A stretch of 64,000 nt of DNA from Daphnia carinata (GCF_022539665.2 NC_081332.1:5409803-5473802); one strand, 5' to 3'; counted from the first letter of the stretch, positions 1 to 13,052 are shown. The notes: generated by a model not told the origin, from the letters alone. Made by a program: numbers and translations.

Positions 1-3000
1 TTTGACGCCCAATTCCAGCAACTATATAAGCGCAGGAATTCAGTTTTGCCCCCGACCTACATAACTCTCTTATTTCTTCCGCCAGTTTTCTTTATTACGA
101 TTATCATTTTTATTTTTAATTCCATCGCGTGTGGTGGTATACTCAATCCCCCCGTCCCCCCCCCCCTTTTTGTTTTTACATTGCGAAAATGGGAAGATTG
201 AGAAAGGGACTTGGGCCAAAGCCAATCACGAAGCTTCAGATTTTTTTTTTTTTTTTTCTTGTTCAATCTCGATCTTTTTCACTTGTTCAATTGCAATTTT
301 TGGTTTTTTTTTTCTTTCTTTTGGACGATGATGTTGTCCAACTTTCGCCTTACCCCACTTACCTCCTCCTCTTTCCTGTGTCTTCTGTGATGAAGGCCAA
401 CGACCGAACGTACCCACCCAACACATTTTTTGTTGTTGTGTTTGGTTTTTTTTGGCAATCGTTCAACTATGAATGTCACGATTGCAACCGGGGCTCTTAG
501 ATAGCGGATGCATCCGCGCTATTGTACGATGTTGTTGTTCTCTATCCTACCCCGCCTCCTTTTTTTTTTTTTTCCCCCTTTTTGAGAACTCGTGTCAAGG
601 CCTCTGAGGTCTTGTATCGGCCATATGCGTTCGGCTGGAGAGAGGGGCGGAAAAGAAAAAGAGAAGGGGGGGGGGGAGACTGGAACAGATGCTGTCGGGA
701 ACTGATCGATTTGGCTGGATCGTATGACACACACACACATACAGAAAAAAGAAGGAACGTTCACTGGAGAAGATCGCAATGAGGAAGTAAAGGGGGGGGG
801 GGGGAGAAAACTGCTGACATGACACGAAAAAACTGGAACGATATATAAGATTTCATGTGTTTTTTTTTTTTTGTTTTGTTTTCTTTCAATATCCTGGCCG
901 GCCTTTTTTCCTCTTCGGTCCGTTCGTGTCGTTGACGGAGTTGTTCTTGATTCCCTTACATATATTTTTTACTTGTACAATCTGGAACTTGGCGATTCCC
1001 TTTTTCTGGGAATTGCGTCTGAGTTGTTACCTCCTCCCCCACCACTACACAATGTGTGGGAATAATAATAAAAAAAAAAAAAAAACCGGACAAGAAAGCG
1101 GAACAAACACACAAGTACGGAGGGGGGGGGGGGGGGGGGGAGAGAGGAAATGATGAATTCTCCAGGGCTGGAACTGACATCGTCAGCGAATAGACGGAAC
1201 AAGCTTTTGTCTCAACCTCTTGCTTTAGTTTCTTGTGTTTTGTGTTGTGCTCCATGATGGAATGGACCTTTTTTTTTTCTTCTTTTATTCCCGGTATCAC
1301 TGTCTCTTCCATCTTATTATTCTTTATCACAAAGAGAAAATCACATCGCAGAGAATCAGAAAAAAAAAAAAGAAGAAGAAGAAATTGGATCGTGTAAGAA
1401 GGAGGGGTAGGGAAGGGAGACAAACTAATCAGGTGCGTATGTCTGATCGATGATGTCTAAAAAAGAAATTTGTAGATGGTACAGTGGGCACACGTTAGTA
1501 ACACGTAACTCTCGGAATGAAAGCCAAAAAAGAGATTGGGGCTTCCGTATGTTGGTCATTGTAGATGTGCTGACCCGTCTCATCTCCGGGATCATTCTCG
1601 GCCTTTTTTTTTTTTTTTTTTTTTTTTTTATATCCGGGAGGTTGGGGTTTCGAAAGGAAACGTCAGTTTTTGGAACAACATTTTTCTACATTGAAATAAG
1701 AAAATGGAATTTAACTTGATTGAAAAGTTTATCTCGTGTGGAAAACGTTCGTGAAGAAGCTTGGTTATTTGTCCATTAAAATGAAGCCAACTGGAACACA
1801 GCACATCGTGTGGAGAACGGCAGTTACACTCTTGCCATTATCGTTAACGATTAGTCGTAATGTTAAAAGAATAGAAATAAATTTCAGCATTTTTTTTTTT
1901 GTTTTTTTTTTGCCCTATTTCCCCTGTGATGGTGGACGTCTTGGGTGTTCCATGCGCTTGCTAATAATCGAAAATCCCTGGTAGGAATTCGAATGTTGGA
2001 CGAGTTAATGCCACCGATGCATATCAACTCTTCCTCCCTGCCCCCCCCCCCACACCCCCCTCCAAAAAACTTTTTCAATAGGCTAATTGACAGGAGCTAT
2101 GGGAACTTGTAGTGACAAGTTGAATCGATATCTTCGCTGCCTGTGTGAAAGCAGGGCGTGGCTTTTCTTTTATAAATACACGACGACGAACGCACACACA
2201 TACAAATTTTAAAACGGCCAGAGAGAGACCGAGAAACACGAAGTCTCAAACTCTGGAACTGTTGAGAGAGTCGACAACGAAAGGGGGGGGGGGGGAGAAC
2301 CGCAGTCTTTTGTCTGTAAAAAAAAAAAGAAAGAGTTCAGATATAAATAGAAATCGGGGCACCCAAACGGAGAAAAGAGACAAAAGAAGATTTCGGGCAG
2401 TCGTTCCAGCTGTCGCTTTATCCACCGCTGTACGATTTCATGTTTGGCTTTTTTTTTTTTCTTCTTCGAAATCGGTTTCCTTTTTTTTTTTTTTTTTCTC
2501 CTTCTTTATTTAACATATGCAAATTAATTCAAATAACTTGTTTGTTTTTTTGTTTTTTTTGTGGGGAGTTCGTTTTGGAACAGTTTTCGACGTCTGTTGT
2601 CTTTTATGGAGAGGCTGGTCGTGACTCGCACGCGATCTCTGTGTGTTGAATGGATGAACAGCTGGAGTGACAAGCGTGTCAAAGCTGTTGTCTGATGACT
2701 GAAAGAGAAAGACGGGGCCAAAACTTCCGAAGAAAAAAAGAAAACACAAGTTTTCGTGGCTCCCCTTCATTTGTTTTGACTTTCGCCGAGTCGAAGCCGT
2801 CTCAACCTCTCCCCCTCCCCCCCCTTTGAATCTATCCCCTTGTCTTTAAAGCCCCTCCCTGACAACGGGCTCAGCCTCTTTCTAAACCTGACTGTGATTG
2901 AACGTGATTGCTGTTAGGCTTGCGGGAAAGACGAGCATCATCTCGCAATCGCGTTGAATTCTTTCGTAAATGTGGTGTGTGTGGGGGGGGGGGATTGGCG

Positions 3001-3478
3001 CGACTGTGTAAACCGATGCGAGCTAAAAATAAAACTCGCATTTATTATTTTATTTTAAAAAAGGGGGTGACGTCTTAATAGGCCAGTCATACCCCTACTC
3101 CTTGCTTGACATGCTTTTGTTTGTTTTCTTTTATGTCTCCGTTTCAAGAACAACAAGACGAAAAAAAGAAAAAATTGAAGGTTTGAAGGGGCTCCTTTTT
3201 TAAAAATGAAACTCGAGGATGGTGACGTTATGTAGATTTTTTTTTTTTTTTTACTATTCCAACGTACCCATATGACCCTACGGCCTCTCATTATGCCATC
3301 CGTCTCGAAACTCTTTGTTACGTAACGCGACAACTGAAATAAATAAGGGACTTTACCGAAGGCCTACGAGTCTAAATTTATAGCATTTGTTTGTTTGTTT
3401 GTTTTTTTAAACTAAAAATATGAATTAAAAATTGATTAAAGTTTTTTTTTTTTTTTTATTGATTGTGGTGAAATTCAG
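1..3478 (+). other. Upstream intron or intergenic DNA of the RBM24-like gene
   Basis: I see no coding exon here. The stretch ends at a splice acceptor (T-rich tract then CAG, 3477-3478) that opens the first recognisable exon of the RBM24-like gene, so at least its right part is probably intron. The RRM-coding exons expected for that family are not visible and presumably lie to the left of the window. The sequence is dominated by homopolymer runs. Confidence 0.5.
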
Positions 3479-5060
3479 TGTCGGACCGCAGCTGCTCTAC
3501 CCATCGCCGTACGCTGTGACGCCGCCCGGTTTGATGCAACTCCATCCGCAGTCTCACCATCAAGGGGGAGCCGGCGGACTGAACTCGGCCGCGGCTTCTG
3601 CCGCCGTCGCAGCCGCCGTCGCCTCCGGATTCTACGACTACCCGACAGCGGCCTACGCGGCCAGCCAATTCGCTAACGGAGCATTCGACGCATCTTTCCC
3701 CTTCGGTAGCGCAGCCGCCGCCGCCGCTGCTGCCGGTAAGAAATTATATATTTTTTTTTTTGTTAATTCATTTTTTTTTTTTTTACGTGCGTTAAAAAAT
3801 TCCGCCAGACGGGGCCATTTAGAAATAGAAAAAAAAAAAAAAAAAATTATTTGTCTATTTCTAGCGCATTGATAATATCGTTCATTTTTGTTGTTGTGTG
3901 TTTTGAAAGGCAAAGGTTATCGATGAGCGTCCGGTTGAAAGTAAAGAAACATTTCCATCGATGCGGAAGCGAAGGGAATATGAAGATTGATTTCGATGTG
4001 GTCGACACCCGTGGCTGAGGTTCTTTTGCTTATCAAAGTTCCATGGCGCATAGCGGACGCGCTGTCATAAATATAGATACGCTAACTATAGCGGCCCGTG
4101 GGCCATGTACACTTTACAATAGAGAGGGGCATAACACACGGGCCATATTTAGGGAGCAATAGTTTTTTGTATCAAGGCAGTGCATAACTCAAAGAACACA
4201 GTTCTTTAAACTAAAGAAGGTGGGGTTGGGTAGGGGAGGTGTGAGATATTTTCTAATGAATAGGAAAATGAATATATCTGTCGAAATAAATCAAAAGCTA
4301 CGCGTGTAGAACGTTCGGAACCGTATAGAACATCACACGGAACAGCGCGCGGGAGCACACAACTCAAGTGATTTATAATATATCGCATGGACTAATTCTT
4401 TTATTTTGCCGGAGAAAATTTATGTTGCGGCTTTTCGATGTGCATAAATTATTTTTTTCCTCCTCACCGTGAATAGTAAATGAACAGGGGGGCCGTTCTC
4501 GGCACAGGAATTATTATTATTTTTTTTTTTTTTTACTCGTTCGGGTTTGTATATTGGGAATGTTTTCGAAACTGTCTGTGCCCCCCCAAATCATCCCGTC
4601 GTCTCCACAAACTGGAACGATCATTTTTCGCACGTAAAGGTCAGTTTCCAAACAATATGCGTCGGAATTATTTTTGTTTTATTAGGGACGGGTACGTTTG
4701 AGAAAAAGATCTATATTTAAAACGCGATGATTGATGACATAATGCATTGCCTTTTTTTTATTTATTTTCTTCTTTGTTTAAAAGCTACTAATAATGTCGT
4801 TGGTTAAAGGAATGCTGATGGGTTGAAGATATTTTTGATTTTTTCTTTTTTGTTTTTCTATGTCTGTGTGATGTTGGGATATCTTATAAACGATGTGTTG
4901 TATAGGAGCAGCCAATTATGGGTTGGGACCGGCTTTCACCTACGCCTCGCTGCCGCCAGCGCTTCAGAACGCGGCCGCCGCTGCCGCCGCTTCCACCGGC
5001 TTGCCTCTATCGCACTACGCCGCCGCTCAGAGCCAGCTGCAGGAAGCTCGGATGCAATAA
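3479..5060 (+). CDS. RBM24: RBM24/RBM38-family RNA-binding protein, C-terminal exons only
   Basis: Two exons, 3479-3735 and 4906-5060, joined in phase (GCCG|gtaag to tatag|GAGCA). The product is the Ala/Pro/Tyr/Gln-rich C-terminal tail: a stretch LLYPSPYAVTPPG, then YDYPTAAYA, poly-Ala, and the terminus QLQEARMQ. Vertebrate RBM24/RBM38 (C. elegans SUP-12 family) have the same kind of Ala-rich tail after a single N-terminal RRM and end in a similar LQ..RMQ motif. These proteins bind GU-rich RNA and control splicing and stability in muscle and other tissues. The first exon begins at the third base of a codon, so more exons lie upstream; the RRM is not in view. The stop codon lies inside an AATAAA hexamer (5056-5061). 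The call rests on the tail alone, so another Ala-rich RNA-binding protein remains possible. Confidence 0.62.
3736..4905 (+). other. Last intron of the RBM24-like gene
   Basis: Intron of 1,170 bp with a gtaag donor and a tatag acceptor. It contains several T-runs and no open frame that I can support. Confidence 0.65.
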
Positions 5061-5382
5061 AAATTATGTTTTTTTTTTTTTTGTTTTTTTTTTAAGGAAT
5101 AATTCTTTTGCATCACCAGCATTTTTTGGGGGGACAACAAAAACACACGTGTCAATTTTTATTATTATTATTATTTTTTTTAATTAAACATACAGCGAAA
5201 TAGAGTTAGGCCTACTAGGAGAGTTGGCCATCCCGATACGATGGTCCCTCCACCCACTACCCCACCCAGTACGGAGCGATCTTTTTTCTACGAATGTTTT
5301 AGGAATAGAGAAAACGTGTCTTTTTTTTTTTTTTTTTTTTTTGTTTTTTTTACTTTCGAGAAGAGCAAACGTGGGTGGTGTT

Positions 5383-5413
<31 letters not shown>

Positions 5414-8400
5414 GATTAATGGATTATTTCTTTATATAAAAAGTTAACCGGTTGAAGGCGACCAACAACACTTTGATTGCTGAAGTCGAATCAAGTGATT
5501 CTTTTTTACGAAGATGCACTCTCCCTTTCTCTTTCTTTCTCTACTCTGCCCGTTAAATTTGAATGATGAAAACGACCGTCTTTTTAAAAAATTTTTGTTT
5601 TAACATAATGAAATCGCGCCATGTTTAGAAATCATCTCCTTTTTTTGATTTTGATTCCTCCCGAAAAAAAACAAAAAACAAAAACAAAATCCCTTTCATT
5701 TCTTTCTTGGCCCATCCGCTTTTCAAATGAAACGCAAAAACAAGAAACGGACGGCAAGTGTGAAGATGACACACAGTACGCGGCTGGTTCGATGCAAAAT
5801 AACATCTTCACTTCATCTATGCCACCCCATCCCCCCACCCCTCCGCCCCACCGTGAAAACCTACCCAACTATTTCGACGTAGAAAATGATTTGAATGTTT
5901 CTCGTACACACCGCGCGAAGTTCAAACGAAAAAAAAAAAATCCCTGAAGCGAAAAAAAAAAAAGAAACATTCAAAAAATGTTGAAAAAAACAAAACAAAA
6001 CAAAACAAAATCGAACGTATCGTCTGGTTCTTGTGTTGCGATTATATCGATTGGTGGTATATTTCGTGTCAAAAAAAAAAAAAATTCTATTTCTTTTTTT
6101 TTTTTTTTTTTTCCCTCAAACTGTACGAGAAAGTCAGTCACGCGAGTCGTGAAACAAATGCTGGCCAATAAGAGTCTCGTACAGTTTAAGAAGAAAAAAA
6201 AAAAAAAAATTAAAATAAAATTATGTTGTGTGTGTGTGTGCGTTCTCGTTGTACTAGTCGAAATGAGAAGCAAAAATGCGGACGATGTTTGTTGCCGGGG
6301 ATGAGACAAAAAAAAATAATTATCCCCGGATTTTTAAAAGCTAAGTGTATTACGTGTTATATTCTATATGTATCATCCAGTGCCTTTTTTTGTTTCCTCA
6401 CCACCACCCCCTTTTTTTTTTTCTTTTAATCAGCCCAAACATTTTTGAATTTTTTTTTTTTTTTAAATTTTATTTTCAGTTTCAGTTCTCATTGTCTCGT
6501 TGCGTTGCGCTCCCCCTTTTTTTTTCCTCCCCGTCGTCCCGCTTCTTATTTTTCCCGATCTTTTCGTTTTGACTTTTGTCATTGACGCTTTCCCACCGCG
6601 ATCGGTATGAGGAAAAAGTCCCCCCCCCCCAAGCCATCCCGAGTGACAAAAAGAAAAGAATCCACTGAATCAAGCGTTCCTGACGTCATATCGATCTATG
6701 TCATTCGGGTTATGCCAACAAAAATAGATAAAAAAAAACTTAGAATTTCCCTTCTTTTTCTTTTTTTTTTTTTTTTTTTTTCGGGAAGGGGAGGGGGGGG
6801 TTTGAAAACGTGCGGTGGGGACGAGTGAAACGAGTTTCTACATACCTCTGCCTCATTCTCTTTCGTTCTATAGCCAGTTTCAGAAAAAAAAAAAAAAGAG
6901 AAAGAAAGGCCAAACAACAATTTTTTTTTTTGTTTGTTTGTTTAATAATGTGCCTGCATAGTTTTTTACTATTTGAAAACGGCCAACGGAATATGTCGGG
7001 ACAGAGTCGACCTTCGTGAAAATGGTTCGTGCAGGAGGCATCACTCTCTGCTGAAACGTCACACTCCCATGTTTATATGCACGATCCCCTCCCTCCCCCT
7101 CCCCCCTCCTCTTTTTTTTTTTTTTTTTTTCTTCTTTCTCGTTCAATGACGTTGCAATCGTTTCCTTTGGTTGCGGCATCTCGCCGACTGTACGCAGTGG
7201 TGTACGTCTATCGCGTGTTGGCGTGTCTTAACTGAATATCGACCGCGTGCCAACAAACGCCGAGTTGCCAACGAACTCGAGGCTCCCCCTGCCCCGCTCA
7301 CCCCACTTGTGTTTCATTTCTCAGCTGCCAATCGAAGCTGACGTGCCAGAATCGAGTGAAACAAAAGAATGAATTGGGGAACGCAGAGCAGAGAAGAGGT
7401 TAATGTACAAGACATGCTCGTTGTGTAGGGCTAACGCGAGCGAAAAGAAGCAAGGGGGCAGGGGAACTCTAATTAAAGGTGTTAAAGAATATGCGGTCAC
7501 TTGTATTGTGGTCGTCATTTAGGTAATGGAAATGAAGGAAACAAGTTTTCTGCTACATGTTACATTGAATTAAAAATTATTTTTTTAAGTTTTCTTTGTT
7601 TGAATGGGGGGAGAAAAGAAGAAGGGTGGGGTTAGCTTCGTGACAAAACCAAAAAAAAAAAAAAACAGAAAAGGGAAAATTTAATTTTTAGTTACCTGTC
7701 GGCTGATTGAAATCTAGTCTCTTATTTCAGTTGTTTCTGTTGCCCCCTAGTCTCAGCTTAACAATTTTGAAAAAAAAAAGGAAAAGAATCAACGAGAATT
7801 ATTTCAATATGCTGCACAAGTTTTTTGATCCCCTCTTTTTATCCAGTTCTTAATATTTGAACATTTTTCATTTCTGGTCAGCGAAGAATTCAAGGAATAA
7901 AAGAATAACAGGAATTTTTTTTTTTTTTTAATTAGCATTTTTAAAATAAAAGAAATTAATAATTAAGTAATAACAATGAAATGATTCAGTGTTCATGTGC
8001 TAGCTCAATTCATTGACGACGCGGCTCGGTGGATTTTCTTTTTGTCAGTCCTTGTTTTGTGTCAATTATTGTGCAACGTGAATCCTTTTTTTTTTTTTTT
8101 TTAATCATCGTCTTTATGTCCTGTTATTGTTGATGTCATCTAAAAAGGTTTAATGAAGGTGACGAAAAATGTAACGGCATCCCGTGTCATCTGCCCCGCC
8201 ATCCATCCACCGACCTATACCCTCCCTTTAAAATTACCCTCCCTCTCCCAAACATCGTGTAATAAGCAAATAAAATTGAAAATGCGCGCGCGAAAAAAAT
8301 AGTTATATTTTTTTTAATTGAATTTCTTTGGATTTTGAAGAGGCGCGATAATGAGACGCAATTTTTTTTTTTTTTTTTTTTTGTAAAGATGAGTTTAATG

Positions 8401-9205
8401 GCTTTCTAATTAGATGGTATTAGAACCTATTGACCTGTAGAAAGTCAGACTCACTGTGCGTAGCCATTGCGGCCAGATGAGTTTCGACCAACCGTAACCG
8501 GATGAATAATTACCACGCTAGCTGGAACGCTTCGGAACTTTACTGCCATCTGGTGTGCCTTTGGTTAAATGTTCAATTTATCCCGAATTGAATTTTTTTT
8601 TTTTTTTTTTTTTTTTTTTACATAATACTTCAAAGAGATCTAAAACCTTGTATTGTCAACGAGAATCTAAACGCCGTGCCATTTGATCCGTGTGATTGAC
8701 GCTGCCAATATTTGCCCAGTAATCTGCTTGACGTTCCCATCACCGATGCTGCATACACATTGACGTCATGTTATAGGCTGAGATAGGCGTGAGAGGCCCG
8801 GGAGATGGACGTGTTGTTGTTCCTTCATGACGGGCTAACGATTAAAGCTACGGTTTGTTGTTTGCTGAAGAAATGCACCTAAATAACCTGGGCGTGTAGG
8901 TCCTCTCTCTGTTTTTATGGCGGAAGGGTTTTTAACATCAGATAAAAAAGGAAGTGAAACAAAACGTGGAAATGTTCAACTCGCACAACCCCGGCCTGCA
9001 GTGCAATAAACTGTTACAAGCACGATCCTTATCAATCTACGAATGCAATTGCTTGTTCATAAATCGATTCAATTATTGCTTGGAAAGAAGATCTACATTA
9101 GGGGATAAATGGCGGTTCAAACAGTACGAAATTTGGAATTTTAAACATAAAGGTTTACCAGGATATAGGGATCCACTCACAATATAATATTTTGTACAAC
9201 ATGCA
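5061..9205. other. 3' UTR of the RBM24-like gene and intergenic DNA
   Basis: No gene seen. Up to about 8.6 kb the sequence keeps the homopolymer-rich character. From 8.6 kb on it looks ordinary, with no recognisable exon before the tRNA pair. Confidence 0.6.
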
Positions 9206-9278
9206 GCTTCTGTGGCCTAATGGATAAGGCACCGGCCTCCTAAGCCGGGGATTGCGGGTTCGAGTCCCGCCAGAGGTA
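9206..9278 (+). tRNA. tRNA-Arg(CCT)
   Basis: A 73-nt cloverleaf. The acceptor stem is GCTTCTG/CAGAGGT with a G1-T72 wobble, as in other animal tRNA-Arg(CCT). The D arm is GGCCTAATGGATAAGGC and the anticodon loop CTCCTAA carries anticodon CCT. The T arm contains GGTTCGAGTCC, which serves as B box. No intron; discriminator base A. Confidence 0.95.
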
Positions 9279-9399
9279 AGACAAATCATATCGTTTATGA
9301 ATTTTGAAGTGTCAAATGGAATTAAGTACCTTGAAAAAATGATTGTTTGTTTAGCTTTCAAACCGATTATTAATAGCATTAGTTTCATCTTATATAACA

Positions 9400-9515
9400 T
9401 CTCCAGTGGCGCAGTTGGTTAGCGCAAGGTACTTATAAGTCAGTAGCTGGTTGTGCTAACATGGATTTCAACGCGAGTAATGCCGAGGTCGCGAGTTCGA
9501 GCCTCGCCTGGAGAA
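9400..9515 (+). tRNA. tRNA-Ile(TAT) with a 42-nt intron
   Basis: Mature sequence 9400-9438 joined to 9481-9515 (74 nt). Acceptor stem TCTCCAG/CTGGAGA, D arm GGCGCAGTTGGTTAGCGC, anticodon loop CTTATAA with anticodon TAT at 9434-9436, and a T arm with GAGTTCGAGCCTC. The intron begins directly after position 37/38, the canonical place, as in vertebrate tRNA-Ile(TAT) genes. The outermost anticodon-stem pair (A27-G43) is a mismatch. It lies 121 bp downstream of tRNA-Arg in the same orientation; each has its own internal promoter. Confidence 0.92.
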
Positions 9516-10931
9516 TGAATTATTTTCGCCGTAACTATCCTGGTTTCATAATTGAGAATAGCTCTAAGTCACATAATTGTATAAATAGGTTGATAGATCA
9601 TCGTGTTATCCATTTCTTACGATTTCTTGGCAGTGAAGTTGTGCGATACTGCAAGCATTTCGCAGCCACTTGACCTTATCACTTTTTAGCACTTCATCCA
9701 ACATTCAGAGCGATCCGGAAGAAAATGCAGACATACTTAAATACATGGCCCTGGGCTACGTTCCGCAACACCGAAAAAAAACCAGAAAAAAAAAAATTTA
9801 TGGTGTAAGACGGGAATAGCTCATTGTTCAAAACATTGTCTCCGTTAGACCATTTTTTTTAACTCTTAAAAAAGAAAACGCTGGATTTCTCGGTACTCAC
9901 AACAATAGTTAAAAAAAACAAAATCGGCAACCGTGGAAAGCAAGAAAAGACAGACGTGGGCGTTCAGTTCATTCGGAACTGCGTTACGCCCCGATTCATT
10001 TTTAACTCTGTGATTTTCTTACGTTCTAATGATAAATAGGACCGCCACGTGTGACTAATCGGCACAAAAATGGCTGAACAGACCGTCTCGTATATCATTT
10101 GAAGGTTCCTCGATCCCCATTCTGTCGGCATTCTGGCTGTGTTCGATTTCTGTTCAGAGGACAAATCGGACATTTTTGGCATGTGAAAATAGCAGACAGA
10201 TGGCAAAGATGTACTTTGCTGGTAACTGCTTCCTAATGATGTTTTGCCTCCTTCTGGTATATATCATAAGATTTCGTGGCTATTTCGTGAGTGTTCCGTC
10301 TCAAGGAGGTGGTCCGTTTTCAAAATGTGGTGTATGTTTGTAAATGTGAGGTGGGCAACATGGGAGTTAAAGAGGTCGTATAAAAGATATCAGTTGATTT
10401 GCCACGTGTTGTCTTCGTAATACGTTTCGTTTACACATCGACGGCTTTGAGTTCAAATTTGATTGTAGTGTGTGTATTGACGTCAGATAGATAGGATGTT
10501 GACAAGTCAAACGTGTTTTTGCTACCCCATGCAGTATTAAGCTGGCATCATGGAATTGTACGACTTATATTATTTGTTTATTGAGATAAAACAAAAGGTC
10601 AACACGTGAAAATCCGGGAGTATCATTTTCCTAATCGAGAGGGCACGTGACACCTATAGCACGCGAGCATTATTCCTGACGTCATCGGATAGCTTGGGTA
10701 AATACACTTCTAAAGTTTTTTTTTATGCACACCGTTTAATTGAGCATAGGTCGTTAATGAAACGAAATATTCAAAAGGCCATATGAACAAGACTTTCCTC
10801 ATGTTAAAGTTGCCCGAACTTGTGTGAACCAGATATCAGCTGTGGGAGCTCGTGTTACTGAATGTAACGCTAGCTGAGTGTCTGATAAACTCTTCAAATA
10901 TATATATAAGAAATTTAATACAGGTATTGCG
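9516..10931. other. Intergenic
   Basis: Nothing recognisable. Short open frames exist on both strands but lack similarity, splice logic or a promoter. Confidence 0.5.
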
Positions 10932-10966
10932 TATATAAGGAAATAGAATTCCTAAAGTTATAAATA
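10932..10966 (+). promoter_or_regulatory. TATA boxes of the first chlorophyllase-like gene
   Basis: Two candidates: TATATAAG at 10932 and TATAAATA at 10959. The second lies 51 bp before the start codon. That nearly equals the 54-bp spacing of the TATAAAAG box of the downstream paralogue, so it is the preferred one; it implies a 5' leader of roughly 20 nt. Confidence 0.6.
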
Positions 10967-11009
10967 AGAAGAGCTGAACACAATCTGTAATTGACGAGCG
11001 AGAGAAACC

Positions 11010-12472
11010 ATGGGAACAGAACGCTACGCGCTCCTTTTACTTCTTGCTTCTGTCGTGTTTGCAGAGAGTTTCATCCAGGAAAATGGCAAATTGGACCGGT
11101 TCATAGATCCTTTCGTTCCAGGAGATTTACCCGTCAACCACACGGCTTACCGTCAAGCTCTTACTCTCTTTTTGGACACCAACATCGACGTCTACGCTCC
11201 AAACACTGCGGGGAACTTTCCAGTCCTCTATTTCGCCACTGGATTCGGAGGTATGATACTGTCCTTCAAGGCCGCTAATCAGGTCATAGTAATAGTGTGA
11301 ATCTGAAACGGAAACAAGATGATTTATTTTTCAGCCATTGTCCCCGCTGAGGCGCACACTCTTCTTTTGTCTTCTATCGCCAGCCACGGAGTTGTTGTAG
11401 TCGCAGTTTGGAAACTTGGAAGTCCAGAGGATTCCTTCAATCCGGCATGGTTCGAAGCAACTGTAGATTTTGTGGAAAACAGATTGGAAAATAGCCTTCA
11501 CAATCAGGAAGGTAAAAATCACGTTCATTACCATTAAAGAGTTTTTTTTGTAAATCTTTTTTTAAAATATATATATATCAATAAAATGCAATAGGTTATG
11601 TTTCGGATTTTCACGTTGATTATCTTCATTCGTTCATCAGCGGCCATTCGGGTGGATCCCATGTCGCTGTGTCGCAATTGCAGGTATGTTTGAGAGAAAT
11701 CAAGTGGCATAAAGATTCTAATGAGTTCTGGATTCCATGGATGTTTCTCAGACAAACTGTTTGCATTACCAAGGCCTGATCTTGCTAGATGCTGTCGACG
11801 GAAATAATCCCATCCCCGAAAATATAACAATGTACGTGATAACGCCCGGCCAAAAGGTCAATTTCACTATTCCCACTTTACAAATAGTAACAGGATTAGA
11901 TCCAGTTATCGGTAATGGCGTTACACTAAAAACAATGAATGTTGAAGTCGAAATAATTTCAAAACACTTGATTTATGTTTAGGCCCTTATGGTTTAGCCT
12001 GTGCTCCGGAAGAACTCAGTGGCCGGCGATTTTTCGATGCCATGACTGGACCCACTTGGTATGTTAACGCAACGGCTTACGGTCATGCTGATCTGATGGA
12101 TCCAATATACGTCGAGCTAAACGAGGTTATTTTGCCAACTCTCTTTCGTATTATTCTTTATCTATATAAAAAGGAAAAAATTTGATTAACTATTATTTTC
12201 GATGATAACAACAGGTTACCCAGTTTTGCCCGAGTGATCCTAACGTTCATAAGGAGGAATACATTCAATTTCTCGCCGGGGAAATCATTTCTTTCATGAA
12301 CGGGGTGCTGGATCCTGTTGGCAACTGTGCGTTGTTTGATTACTTAGAGACAAGTGGACTTGTCAGCGTTAATACCGAAAACGATTACGTCTCGAACGGA
12401 TGGGAACGGTGCACGCCACTCCACTGCATCCTGACTCCCAGCTCCTATTCTTTTTTCTCATCCTGGCCATAA
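11010..12472 (+). CDS. Chlorophyllase-like secreted alpha/beta hydrolase, copy 1
   Basis: Six exons: 11010-11250, 11335-11511, 11595-11683, 11752-11911, 11983-12125, 12215-12472 (355 codons plus stop). A signal peptide (MGTERYALLLLLASVVFA) points to secretion. The core matches the chlorophyllase family: an oxyanion-side FPVLYFATGFGG, the nucleophile elbow GHSGG with Ser158, LLDAVDG with Asp185 (plants: LDPVDG), and YGHADLMD with His257 (plants: YGHMD.LD). The expected Ser-Asp-His triad is therefore intact. Plant chlorophyllases cleave the phytyl ester of chlorophyll. For an algae-eating animal a gut hydrolase acting on chlorophyll or related esters is plausible, but the substrate is inference. 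The start codon is the first in-frame ATG after the TATA box. The second copy follows 634 bp downstream with the same intron positions. Confidence 0.88.
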
Positions 12473-13052
12473 CTTTGAATTTTCCACTTCTCCTAGCAAC
12501 ATTATTTAAGAACGTCTATTCCTGATTGGGGACAAAAAAAAATTAAATTCTATTTCGGTAATGATAGGTATGGCAGTGTAAAATATTTTTTGCTAATTAA
12601 TTCCAGTAAATAGAACACATTCCTGAATAGCTAAACCCTCTGACATCACATGTCTTCTGCACAGGATGTAACGCGAGTTTTGATTTTGTTTCATTCGGTT
12701 CACGTAGAATGCTAAGACAGGGGTGTCTTTGGGTCACTCGCTGTGATGTCTGGTGTTCGTGTAGTTATATTTGGAAACAGAAATGTGAAAATTGGACCTG
12801 CTTAGACAACAAATCAGATAACTGTTTTGTTTTTGGTTTACGGCGGTTATCGTTGATAAAATGAGCTAGACAGATGGAATTTCATTTCGATATCAAAATG
12901 GGAGTTGTCTTCTCGTGCATACCTTCGTGAAGTGTGGCAATTCAACGACTGGCTACAGAATTCAAACGTCACACGCAGGGAACATCCCATATTTATGTAA
13001 GGCACCCTTTACTATATGTCGCAGTTAAAATGAAAACAATTTCTTGCAAAGC
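12473..13052. other. Spacer between the two chlorophyllase-like genes
   Basis: 3' flank of copy 1 and promoter region of copy 2. No further gene is seen. Confidence 0.5.

Larger units (their letters stand above)
1..8619. repeat. Homopolymer-rich region
   Basis: Long mononucleotide runs of all four bases recur every few hundred bases. Examples are T26 at 1604-1629, G19 at 1122-1140, T29 at 5385-5413 and T27 at 8593-8619, with shorter A and C runs between. Such density is absent from the rest of the window. The runs produce spurious poly-Phe, poly-Lys and poly-Gly reading frames, none of which I accept as genes. Confidence 0.9.

Noticed and set aside
129-500. Open frame of 123 codons in the homopolymer region
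   Set aside because: It consists largely of Phe and Pro from T- and C-runs. No start context, no homology, inside probable intron.
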